This document shows, piece by piece, positions 1 to 5,710 of a DNA stretch of 11,649 nt. Every line of letters begins with the position of its first letter. Positions within the stretch are counted from its first letter, which is position 1. The DNA is from an uncultured Ignavibacteriota bacterium (lineage in GTDB: Bacteria; Bacteroidota; Ignavibacteria; Tepidaquicellales; Tepidaquicellaceae): positions 1-11,649 of the forward strand of contig CAIUQV010000639.1 in assembly GCA_903901375.1 (NCBI GenBank). The letters run 5' to 3'. Made by a program: the position numbers and the translations under genes. The notes beneath the pieces are model-generated. The model was not told the DNA's origin. It saw only the letters and a program-made list of their open reading frames with translations, and ran no database searches.

Positions 1-15
1 ATACACATTACACAA

Positions 16-46
16 TTGAAAGTTTTTAATTTCATTCTTATCTTGC
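16..46 (+). promoter_or_regulatory. Candidate Bacteroidetes-type promoter for the lipoprotein gene
   Basis: TTG at 16-18, a 20-base spacer, then TATCTTGC at 39-46. This matches the TTG/TAnnTTTG pattern in spacing and in four of the six fixed -7 positions. The same TTG-N20-TA spacing recurs at other gene starts in this window, which is the main support. The start codon lies 17 bases downstream. In AT-rich DNA such matches also arise by chance. Confidence 0.3.
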
Positions 47-63
47 TGTAAGAAGAATCTTAA

Positions 64-567
64 ATGAGAAAATATTATATCTTAATATTGCTTTTAGTAA
101 CTGTAATTTTCGCATCCTGTGAAAATATTTTCTCGCCTTCGCTCGATGAATCAGGTTCTTCAAACATAATCTCAGACCAGATGACTGTTGACGGCGTTTA
201 TACAAATTTCAAATATGCTTATACATTCAAAGACACATCGGTTTATTCCGGTTTACTGTCAGACGATTTCCTTTTTACGTATAAAGATTATGAAACAGGG
301 TTTGATGTTTCCTGGGATAAGCAGACAGAGATGAGAACTACGAGCAGACTTTTTCAGAATTCACAGAAAACAGACATAATATGGAACAATATTACTGTGT
401 ATATGGGAGACAGTCTGAACGTAAACGTGAAGAGGGGATTTAATCTTACTGTAACTTTTAATCCGAGTAATGTAGTCCGTTTGTTCGGCTTTGCAGACAT
501 GAACCTTTCGCGGCCTGATGTGAATTCACCGTGGAGGATTAAGAAGTGGAGAGATGAGAGTTTTTAG
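64..567 (+). CDS. Small outer-envelope lipoprotein, function unknown
   Basis: This encodes a 167-residue protein that I do not assign to a named family. Residues 1-19 are a lipoprotein signal: Arg-Lys at 2-3, a hydrophobic stretch at 4-16, and the lipobox-like FASC ending at Cys19, the predicted lipidation site. The mature part is a single compact domain of about 145 residues. An early aromatic-rich segment (YAYTFKDTSVYSGLLSDDF, about 51-69) and a terminal WRIKKWRDES (about 157-166) give a layout reminiscent of NTF2/SnoaL-like lipoproteins of this lineage; this is a resemblance only. There is no recognisable catalytic motif. The ATG at 64 is the only start that keeps the whole signal peptide, and GAAGAA just upstream is a weak ribosome-binding site. 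The gene ends at a shared terminator and converges on the L,D-transpeptidase gene, so it is its own short transcription unit, or the end of one entering from the left. Confidence 0.75.
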   Translation: MRKYYILILLLVTVIFASCENIFSPSLDESGSSNIISDQMTVDGVYTNFKYAYTFKDTSVYSGLLSDDFLFTYKDYETGFDVSWDKQTEMRTTSRLFQNSQKTDIIWNNITVYMGDSLNVNVKRGFNLTVTFNPSNVVRLFGFADMNLSRPDVNSPWRIKKWRDESF

Positions 568-568
568 A

Positions 569-600
569 AATCAGCCTTCCCTGCAAAAGGAAGGCTGATT
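569..600. terminator. Bidirectional hairpin terminator between convergent genes
   Basis: A perfect 12-bp inverted repeat: arm 569-580, loop 581-588, arm 589-600. It begins 2 bases after the lipoprotein stop codon and ends 9 bases before the transpeptidase stop on the other strand. T-richness on the exit side is modest (ATTTC on plus; TCTAAAAA on minus), so it is a weaker classical terminator than the ones at 5271 and 9334. Its position between convergent stops fits termination from both sides. Confidence 0.75.
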
Positions 601-609
601 ATTTCAAAA

Positions 610-1653
610 TTAGAAATTCAATTCGTTTATATAATATCTTTCATACGTATCAAGTCTTTTAATTACAAAATCAACAAGTTCATTAAGCCTTTCCTCAGTC
701 AGTTCACCTTTTGCCTTAGCTTTAAACTCACTTAAAAGGTTATCCTTGGTAGTGAGAGTTATTAATTCTTCAGCATTCCATTTTGTATCTATATTACGCG
801 GGTTTGAATAGTTATAGATGTCTTTATACAATTCCACAAACAGTCCTTTCTCGTCCCTGTCTATTGTATAAGTTTTATAAATGATTCTTACAGGGAATCT
901 GTCAATTTTCCCGAATTCATAAGTCATGCTCCTTTTGCTGCCAATCCAGTCAGATAAATCCTTCGACTTAATCACGCGTTTAATAAGAAACTCTTTCATC
1001 TTTGCAATGTTATCATTGTCATTCCTTACGCAGCCGTGAGAAAGATTTCTCATCTTGGAATATATAAGGCTGTTCTTGTTCGTTCCGTGAAAATACCTGA
1101 GTGAACTTTCATCATAATGTACAACGAATAAACCCAGTGGATTGTTTGGTCCCGGCGGAGTGGCAGGTTTATCTTCTTTTCCTTTTTCAGGGTCTTTCCA
1201 GGAAGGATAATTCCTAACTCTGAATGCTTCAAAGTGTCCTGCATAAGTCTTGTCTTTGGCAGTACCGATAACGTTATTCCATGTATCAATATATATCGTG
1301 TCTTTTCCGTCTATCTGATATAAATGTGAACGGAATTCCGGAATGTTAAGCTCCCAGAGTATTTTCATCGTATCAAGAAGAAAACTTCTCGGTACAAGAT
1401 AATTTACCTTGTAGAAAATACCACCGCCCGCTTCTACCGGCTTGTCAATTCTCTCAATAATCCTCTTATCTGTTATTTTCTTGATTACTTTTTCTGAAAT
1501 TATCGGGAAGTGTTCCGTTAGATAATTTGAAATTGTTCCGTCTGCTTCATCGATGCTTTCTGCATCAACTTTAATGGTGTCGTAAGTCTGTGCGCTTAAT
1601 GGCAGACAGTAAAAACCAGACAATAATAGTAACGTTAATAGTAATTTCTTCAT
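610..1653 (-). CDS. Secreted L,D-transpeptidase (YkuD domain)
   Basis: A 347-residue periplasmic enzyme predicted to form 3-3 peptidoglycan cross-links, or to attach proteins to peptidoglycan, through a catalytic cysteine. Residues 1-21 are a Sec signal peptide, probably cleaved after LSA21. Cys16 lies inside the hydrophobic core without a lipobox, so this is not an obvious lipoprotein. The YkuD signature is clear: PPGPNNPLG at 166-174, His189 in YFHGT, then SHGCVRN at 205-211 with Cys208 as nucleophile and Arg210 after it. The domain starts near 85-90. The region after about 240 (roughly 105 residues) is an unassigned C-terminal extension. The start at ATG 1653 retains the signal peptide; there is no Shine-Dalgarno sequence next to it. 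The gene lies 94 bases after the PNP paralogue on the same strand, enough room for its own promoter. It could be the last gene of the yggS operon or independent. Confidence 0.9.
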   Translation of the reverse strand: MKKLLLTLLLLSGFYCLPLSAQTYDTIKVDAESIDEADGTISNYLTEHFPIISEKVIKKITDKRIIERIDKPVEAGGGIFYKVNYLVPRSFLLDTMKILWELNIPEFRSHLYQIDGKDTIYIDTWNNVIGTAKDKTYAGHFEAFRVRNYPSWKDPEKGKEDKPATPPGPNNPLGLFVVHYDESSLRYFHGTNKNSLIYSKMRNLSHGCVRNDNDNIAKMKEFLIKRVIKSKDLSDWIGSKRSMTYEFGKIDRFPVRIIYKTYTIDRDEKGLFVELYKDIYNYSNPRNIDTKWNAEELITLTTKDNLLSEFKAKAKGELTEERLNELVDFVIKRLDTYERYYINELNF

Positions 1654-1747
1654 TTATGCTTTTAAATTAATAGATATAATAGTATGTTTTACCCTTACAA
1701 TAGAAACAAAAATTATACGAAAATGTTTCAGTTACGGTAAAAGTAAT

Positions 1748-2599
1748 TTACAGCGATTTGATTAACTTTACAAGTATTTTATTTAGTTCGCTGTGTGCAT
1801 ATCTTCTGTTATTCTGTGCATCTTTCTTCTTCTCTTCAACACTCCGTTTGTCTTCAAGCATTCTGTCTGCTATTAAATCCCGTGTAATTAATCCGATTGC
1901 CGCAAACTTTATCTTCGCGTGCACTGCTGTTATATTTTCAGGTGCGAGTGAATAACCGAGGACGTCAGATCCTATCTCGCGGTAGAACCTTGCCTCTGCT
2001 TCTGTTTCAGTCTGTGGACCAATGATGCTTAGGTAAACCGATTCGTTTATCCTGACTTTATTGTCCTGAAAAACTTTTACGATTCTTTCGAACATTTTCT
2101 TGTCGTATGCATTGCTCATATCTGGAAAACGGATTCCGAGTTCTTCGTCGTTTTCACCTATGAGCGGATTGTCTCCCATAAGGTTTATGTGGTCGTATAT
2201 GAGTGCCAGCTCGCCGCATTCAAATCGCGGATTTAGGTTTCCGACTTCATCAACTGAAAGTATCTTTTCAATCCCAAGGTAACTCATTATGTAAATAATA
2301 TGGCCGATGTCGCGCATTGAATATCCCTCGTAGAAATGAAAACGTCCTTTGAAAATAATCAAATCTCTTGAGCCGGCTTTTGCGTAATAGATTTTTCCTT
2401 TATTCTCTTTATCAAAGTTCTCAATCTTCGGAGGTATATCTTTGTAATCAAGTTTCTTTAGAATATTGATTCCGTAAGGTAACGTGTAATTGTCGTCAAC
2501 AATCAGCGCAACTTTTGGTTTCAGTTTTACCGGAATGTGCTTCTTTATTGCTTTTACGGATTCCAGTATCCTTTTTCTTTGTTCGGTCATTTTATTCAT
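1748..2599 (-). CDS. Divergent purine nucleoside phosphorylase paralogue, active site altered
   Basis: A 283-residue protein of the trimeric (class II) PNP family. The fold landmarks are strong: GRFHFYEGYS at 85-94, DHINLMGDNPLIG at 136-148, ELGIRFPDMS at 153-162, and GPQTETEAE at 194-202. Several functional positions differ from active enzymes. The phosphate-loop GSG/GTG becomes VDDNYT (34-39), placing Asp35 where Ser/Thr normally contacts phosphate. The N-A-C/A-G segment becomes VDEVG (116-120). The GMST segment becomes GYSL, with Tyr216 for Met. The Asn/Asp that reads the purine base becomes Arg240. Arg86, His88, Glu198 and Ser217 are kept. Established family knowledge says those changed positions bind phosphate and base, so loss or change of phosphorylase activity is likely (inference). 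It starts 9 bases after the stop of the intact PNP gene, so it is co-transcribed and probably arose by tandem duplication. M4 is an alternative start. The reading frame is intact, so it is not called a pseudogene. Confidence 0.85.
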   Translation of the reverse strand: MNKMTEQRKRILESVKAIKKHIPVKLKPKVALIVDDNYTLPYGINILKKLDYKDIPPKIENFDKENKGKIYYAKAGSRDLIIFKGRFHFYEGYSMRDIGHIIYIMSYLGIEKILSVDEVGNLNPRFECGELALIYDHINLMGDNPLIGENDEELGIRFPDMSNAYDKKMFERIVKVFQDNKVRINESVYLSIIGPQTETEAEARFYREIGSDVLGYSLAPENITAVHAKIKFAAIGLITRDLIADRMLEDKRSVEEKKKDAQNNRRYAHSELNKILVKLIKSL

Positions 2600-2608
2600 T
2601 AATTTATA

Positions 2609-3409
2609 TTATAATTCATTTACAAGTTTCTTTATTAAAGTAACCATTTTCGGCTCTGCTTTTCCCGCTGACTCAAGTATATCCTCAAGCATCGCAACTT
2701 TTAGTGTATCGGGAAATCCGAGGTCTGTAATTATTGAAAGTCCTAATGTCTTCAGCCCAAGCTCTCTGGCAACGAGCACTTCGGGAATAGTTGACATTCC
2801 CACAGTATCAACTCCTATTTTCTGCATAAGTCTGTATTCAGCTTTCGTCTCAAGGTTTGGTCCCTGTACTGAAGCATAACTGCCTTTTTTGATGTTGATG
2901 TTGTTCTTAAGAGCTACTTTTTCCGCGAGAGCTATTAAGTCCTCGTCGTAAAAATATTTCGATGCAGTTCCGTTAAGTCTGTAAGACCCGATAAGAGGTG
3001 TCGTAAAATGCATATTAAAGTGCGAAGTCATTATCATAAGGTCTGCTTTATCAAGCTTCGTACTCACTGCACCGCAGGCATTGGAAACAATTAGTGTCTT
3101 TATCCCCGCCTGTTTAAGTACGTGTATCGGAAATGTTACTCTTTTATGGCTGTATCCTTCGTAATAGTGAAACCTGCCAGACATTGCAATAACGTTCTTG
3201 CCCGACAGCTTTCCCAATATCAGTTTTCCCGTATGTGACTCAACTGTCGAAACAGGAAAACCCGGAATATTTTTGTAATCGATTGAATGTTCTTTTTCAA
3301 TAAACTTTACAAGGCCTCCCAGACCTGTACCCAGAATAATACCCGCATCATATTTCTTGTCTGAAATACTCCTGATATAATTATATGCTTCTTTGTGCTC
3401 TGTATTCAT
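2609..3409 (-). CDS. punA: Purine nucleoside phosphorylase, class II (trimeric type)
   Basis: A 266-residue cytosolic enzyme predicted to cleave purine (deoxy)nucleosides with phosphate into free base and (deoxy)ribose-1-phosphate, for purine salvage. Phosphate-site motifs are present: GTGLGG at 27-32, SHTG at 58-61, GRFHYYEGY at 78-86, and Ser206 in VGMST. The base site has SNACG at 109-113, Glu187 in NLETKAE, Met205, and Asp229 in ITDLG. Length is normal for the class. The odd point is Asp229, where mammalian-type PNPs use Asn243. In human PNP an Asp there is known to admit 6-aminopurines, so adenosine may be accepted (inference). An ITDL sequence is, however, also common in bacterial class II enzymes. 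The start ATG lies 18 bases after the divIVA stop, and the divergent paralogue follows 9 bases downstream, placing it mid-operon. MTA phosphorylase is a less likely alternative. Confidence 0.9.
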   Translation of the reverse strand: MNTEHKEAYNYIRSISDKKYDAGIILGTGLGGLVKFIEKEHSIDYKNIPGFPVSTVESHTGKLILGKLSGKNVIAMSGRFHYYEGYSHKRVTFPIHVLKQAGIKTLIVSNACGAVSTKLDKADLMIMTSHFNMHFTTPLIGSYRLNGTASKYFYDEDLIALAEKVALKNNINIKKGSYASVQGPNLETKAEYRLMQKIGVDTVGMSTIPEVLVARELGLKTLGLSIITDLGFPDTLKVAMLEDILESAGKAEPKMVTLIKKLVNEL

Positions 3410-3427
3410 TATACTTTTTTAACGTAT

Positions 3428-4054
3428 TCACTTTTTAATTTCAAAACTATCGTCGAAAGAACCGTCAGGCTTTTCATTCGTCTTTGAAGACAGCGAAATT
3501 TTCTTCATTGGTTTTGCAGTCTCTTCCGGCTCAGGAATTTCCGTATCGTTACTGTGGTAATGATGGATTTCGGTAGCAGGGGATAATTCCATATTGAGAA
3601 CTTTTCTGTTTCTCGAGAAATCTTCAAGTTCATTCAGTTTGTCGTGAAGGAAATTTCTGAAATCGTCAAACGTTTTTTCGTTTTTAAGTTTAATCTCCTC
3701 GAGTTCCTGTCTCTTGCCAAGGATTTCATCTTCAAGTTCCTGCTTGATTGTTCTTGCGTCAAGTTCGGCAGTTCTGATTATATTGTCAGCTTTCTTCTTA
3801 GCGTTTGCAACAATTTCTTCTCCTAAATCCTGTGACTTTATGATTGCTTTCTGCAGGTTAAGCTCGTTTTCCTTGTAAATCTCTATGTCCTGCAAAAGAG
3901 ATTTTATGCGGTCTGCCTGATTTCTGTTTTCTACGAGAAGTTTCTCGTAATGGCTGCTCACTGTTTCGAGAAATGCATCTACTTCGTCTGTGTCAAACCC
4001 GCGGAGTGATTTCTTGAAGTCTTTTTTCTTAATGTCTTTTGAAGAAAGAATCAT
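3428..4054 (-). CDS. divIVA: DivIVA-domain coiled-coil protein
   Basis: A 208-residue protein whose N-terminus matches the DivIVA membrane-binding domain: DIKKKDF at 7-13 and LRGFDTDEVDAFLE at 17-30, collinear with Bacillus subtilis DivIVA. The membrane-contacting Arg18 is kept and Phe17 is Leu. A long Lys/Glu-rich coiled coil follows from about 35 to 145. The tail from about 155 to 208 is disordered and acidic, with a His-rich spot (EIHHYH) near 162-167. DivIVA-type proteins assemble at curved or septal membranes and recruit division or wall-synthesis partners; the partner here is unknown. The gene sits 30 bases after yggS and 18 bases before the PNP gene on the same strand. The yggS-divIVA neighbourhood resembles Gram-positive division-gene surroundings. 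No strong Shine-Dalgarno sequence is seen before ATG 4054. Confidence 0.88.
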   Translation of the reverse strand: MILSSKDIKKKDFKKSLRGFDTDEVDAFLETVSSHYEKLLVENRNQADRIKSLLQDIEIYKENELNLQKAIIKSQDLGEEIVANAKKKADNIIRTAELDARTIKQELEDEILGKRQELEEIKLKNEKTFDDFRNFLHDKLNELEDFSRNRKVLNMELSPATEIHHYHSNDTEIPEPEETAKPMKKISLSSKTNEKPDGSFDDSFEIKK

Positions 4055-4084
4055 AATAATTTATAGTTTTAATTGTTTTAAAAT

Positions 4085-4783
4085 TCAAATTGAATAATTC
4101 CTGTAACCGAATATGGCACTTCCGATTCTGAGCATATTTGCTCCTTCTTCTATCGCAATCCTGTAATCAGAAGTCATACCCATTGACAGGTACTGAAAAG
4201 AGGAATAAACCCTCTTTAATTCATCATAAACTGTTTTCAGCGCTTTAAAGTTGTTTCTTATTATATCTTCGTCATCTGTAAACATACCGATTGTCATAAG
4301 TCCTTTAATGTTAATATTACCAAGTTTGCTTATCGCAGAGCACAAATCTCCCGCTTCTTCAGGTTCTATACCTGATTTTTGGTCTTCATTGCTTGTGTTC
4401 ACCTGAACAAGTATATCAATCTTTCTGTTATGTTTTACTGCCTGCTCGTTTATTACTTCTGCCAGTTTTAGACTGTCAACAGAGTGAATTAAATGAACAA
4501 AATCTGCAATATACTTAACTTTATTCGTCTGTAAGTGTCCTATTAAGTGCCAGTTTATGTTTTCATTCCCCAAAATATCAAATTTACTCTTCAATTCCTG
4601 TACCTTATTCTCTCCGAAATGCACCTGTCCCGCTTCTCTCACGATATTTATATCCTCGGCGGGAAAAGTCTTGCTTACTGCAATAAGCGTAATTTCGTTA
4701 AAATCCTTTCCCGTTCTGACGCAGGTTTCTTTAATATCTCTTATTAAAGACTGATAATTATCATTTAAGTACTGCTTGTCCAT
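4085..4783 (-). CDS. yggS: Pyridoxal-phosphate homeostasis protein, YggS/PLPBP family
   Basis: A 232-residue single-domain TIM-barrel protein of the alanine-racemase N-terminal fold. It binds PLP but has no established enzymatic reaction and maintains PLP and amino/keto-acid balance. Lys38 in AVSKTFP is the PLP lysine. Other signatures are FGENKVQE at 56-63, WHLIGHLQTNK at 78-88, LVQVNTSNEDQKSG at 125-138, GLMTIG at 161-166, MGMTSDYRIAIEEG at 201-214, and MLRIGSAIFG at 217-226. The length is typical. It is the first gene of the minus-strand operon, next to a 228-base divergent control region. The ATG at 4783 is only about 6 bases from a candidate -7 element, implying a very short leader. YggS genes are often found in operons with division or envelope genes, in line with divIVA following 30 bases later. 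Confidence 0.93.
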   Translation of the reverse strand: MDKQYLNDNYQSLIRDIKETCVRTGKDFNEITLIAVSKTFPAEDINIVREAGQVHFGENKVQELKSKFDILGNENINWHLIGHLQTNKVKYIADFVHLIHSVDSLKLAEVINEQAVKHNRKIDILVQVNTSNEDQKSGIEPEEAGDLCSAISKLGNINIKGLMTIGMFTDDEDIIRNNFKALKTVYDELKRVYSSFQYLSMGMTSDYRIAIEEGANMLRIGSAIFGYRNYSI

Positions 4784-4789
4784 ATTATT

Positions 4790-4820
4790 AAAAAATATGT
4801 TTAATAATCGGAAAATTCAA
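4790..4820 (-). promoter_or_regulatory. Candidate promoter for the yggS operon
   Basis: Read on the minus strand: TTG (4820-4818), a 20-base spacer, and TATTTTTT (4797-4790), which fits TAnnTTTG except for the last base. It ends 6 bases before the yggS ATG, so the transcript would have an almost absent leader. The region is very AT-rich, which limits confidence. Confidence 0.35.
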
Positions 4821-4822
4821 CA

Positions 4823-4841
4823 TTTAAGGAAACCCCTTAAA
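4823..4841. repeat. 7-bp inverted repeat in the divergent control region
   Basis: TTTAAGG (4823-4829), 5-base spacer, CCTTAAA (4835-4841). It lies just upstream of the proposed yggS -33 element and more than 100 bases upstream of the proposed TM2 promoter. The placement would suit an operator, but no regulator is known and the match is short. Confidence 0.3.
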
Positions 4842-4946
4842 ATTTATGCATATATACCTGTTTTTAATCTGTCATTGCTGTCTTTAAATGAAGTAATAGC
4901 TAATATTAAGTATTTAAAAAATGAACGTTTATGATACCTTTATTTG

Positions 4947-4977
4947 TTGACTAATATAATGAATATGTTTATTTTCA
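4947..4977 (+). promoter_or_regulatory. Candidate promoter for the TM2 gene
   Basis: TTG at 4947-4949, a 20-base spacer, and TATTTTCA at 4970-4977, matching four of the six fixed bases of TAnnTTTG. This would give a leader of roughly 30 bases containing the AGGGGAAAG ribosome-binding site at 5001-5009. An overlapping TATAAT sits in the spacer without a well-placed partner. This is inferred from pattern alone. Confidence 0.3.
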
Positions 4978-5011
4978 TTTTTTAAAAATTAAATTAAATT
5001 AGGGGAAAGTT

Positions 5012-5245
5012 ATGGACGAACAAAACGTACAACCTACCGGTCAGAAAGACTGGATGACAACATTATTAATCTGCATATTTGCAGGCGGTTTAGGAATTCA
5101 CAGATTCTATACAGGTCATACCGGAATTGGTATTGCTCAGTTATTAACACTCGGCGGCTGTGGAATCTGGAGTTTAATAGATTTAATCACAATCATCACT
5201 GGTTCATACAAAGACGCAAACGGCAATCCGTTATTAAAAAAATAA
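5012..5245 (+). CDS. TM2-domain membrane protein
   Basis: A 77-residue inner-membrane protein consisting of little more than one TM2 domain. There is a short polar N-terminus (1-13), a first membrane helix (about 14-28), the family signature GGLGIHRFYTGHTGIG at 25-40, and a second helix ending in WSLIDLITIITG (about 53-64). The Lys-rich tail ends in KK. TM2 domains are hairpins of two helices linked by a short loop; their molecular role is not established. A strong Shine-Dalgarno-like AGGGG lies 7 bases before the ATG, unlike most genes in this window, suggesting efficient translation. The TAA stop is followed at once by TTG in the same frame, opening the DUF2752 gene. An intrinsic terminator begins 26 bases after the stop. 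This suggests an abundant monocistronic TM2 message with a small DUF2752 by-product. Confidence 0.92.
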   Translation: MDEQNVQPTGQKDWMTTLLICIFAGGLGIHRFYTGHTGIGIAQLLTLGGCGIWSLIDLITIITGSYKDANGNPLLKK

Positions 5246-5248
5246 TTG
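5243..5248 (+). promoter_or_regulatory. TAATTG stop-start junction, TM2 to DUF2752
   Basis: The TAA stop of TM2 and the TTG that opens the DUF2752 frame are directly adjacent and in the same frame. No Shine-Dalgarno sequence precedes the TTG (the upstream run is A-rich). DUF2752 production would therefore depend on re-initiation by ribosomes that have just terminated, or on stop-codon readthrough. The base after TAA is T, an efficient termination context in known bacteria, which favours re-initiation. The same six-base junction occurs at 9403-9408. Confidence 0.6.
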
Positions 5249-5599
5249 CTTAATAAAATTACACATTTTAAGTCCTCAGTCTGGTATGCTTTATTAAGAC
5301 TGGGGGCTTTTTTATTTCTGCCTTTTGTGTTCTATCTCATTCCTATTTCTTATCAGGATAAATTTGGCAGTATTTGCCTGATAAAAAGAGTTACAGGAAT
5401 GGAGTGCTGGGGTTGCGGCAGCCGTCATGCTTTCTATTCGATTATGAACCTTGATTTCTTAAAAGCCTGGCAGCATAACAAATTAAGTTTCATAGTCTTT
5501 CCTGTTTTAATTTACCTTTGGTTTAAATACGTAATAAAGGAATATAAAAACGTAAGTTCACTCTTAACGCGAAAAGATAATCCGCACCGGGCTGTTTAA
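5246..5599 (+). CDS. DUF2752 membrane protein (copy 1)
   Basis: A 117-residue protein of the DUF2752 family, function unknown. A first membrane helix spans about 14-33. Then comes the family Cys signature: Cys44, TG at 50-51, Cys54 and CG at 57-58. A second helix spans about 80-95, and the tail is basic. Most of the second copy's CPGCG motif is matched (CWGCG). The start is uncertain. No ATG or GTG precedes codon 28, and only the TTG at 5246 gives a complete first helix. The frame abuts the TM2 stop with no gap, and an intrinsic terminator at 5271-5313 lies inside codons 9-23, so expression should be low and linked to TM2. An alternative is a start at GTG codon 28, which would lose most of helix 1. 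A stop-readthrough TM2-DUF2752 fusion of about 195 residues is also formally possible. Confidence 0.75.
   Translation: MLNKITHFKSSVWYALLRLGAFLFLPFVFYLIPISYQDKFGSICLIKRVTGMECWGCGSRHAFYSIMNLDFLKAWQHNKLSFIVFPVLIYLWFKYVIKEYKNVSSLLTRKDNPHRAV
5271..5313 (+). terminator. Intrinsic terminator after TM2, inside the DUF2752 reading frame
   Basis: Arm 5271-5282 pairs with 5297-5308 over 12 positions (two G-T wobbles) around a 14-base loop. It runs into a U-tract, T at 5308-5313. It starts 26 bases after the TM2 stop. It overlaps DUF2752 codons 9-23, and the U-tract encodes the Phe/Leu of its first membrane helix. A translating ribosome would melt the hairpin, so translation past TAATTG should favour readthrough (inference). 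Confidence 0.85.
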
Positions 5600-5710
5600 T
5601 ATTTTGCTCCTTCAAAATTCTTCATCTCCTGTAAATATTAATTTGGGATAAATACTATACTTTAATATTAATAAAAAATCTGATAACTTACAGAATATTA
5701 AGGGTTCATA

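Noticed and set aside
1712..1741. Sigma70-like promoter for the transpeptidase gene (TTTACC, 18 bases, TATAAT on minus)
   Set aside because: The -35 match is only partial, the type differs from the TTG/TAnnTTTG pattern at other genes here, and the region is AT-rich. It remains possible but is not supported enough to annotate.
2490..2879. 129-codon plus-strand open frame across the two PNP genes
   Set aside because: Both PNP proteins on the other strand carry clear family motifs, and this frame is Ser/Phe-rich shadow sequence.
5246..5599. DUF2752 copy 1 as a pseudogene of a TM2-DUF2752 fusion
   Set aside because: The second locus shows the same stop-start arrangement with a different partner, and the frame after the stop is intact with family cysteines, so decay is not the simplest explanation.
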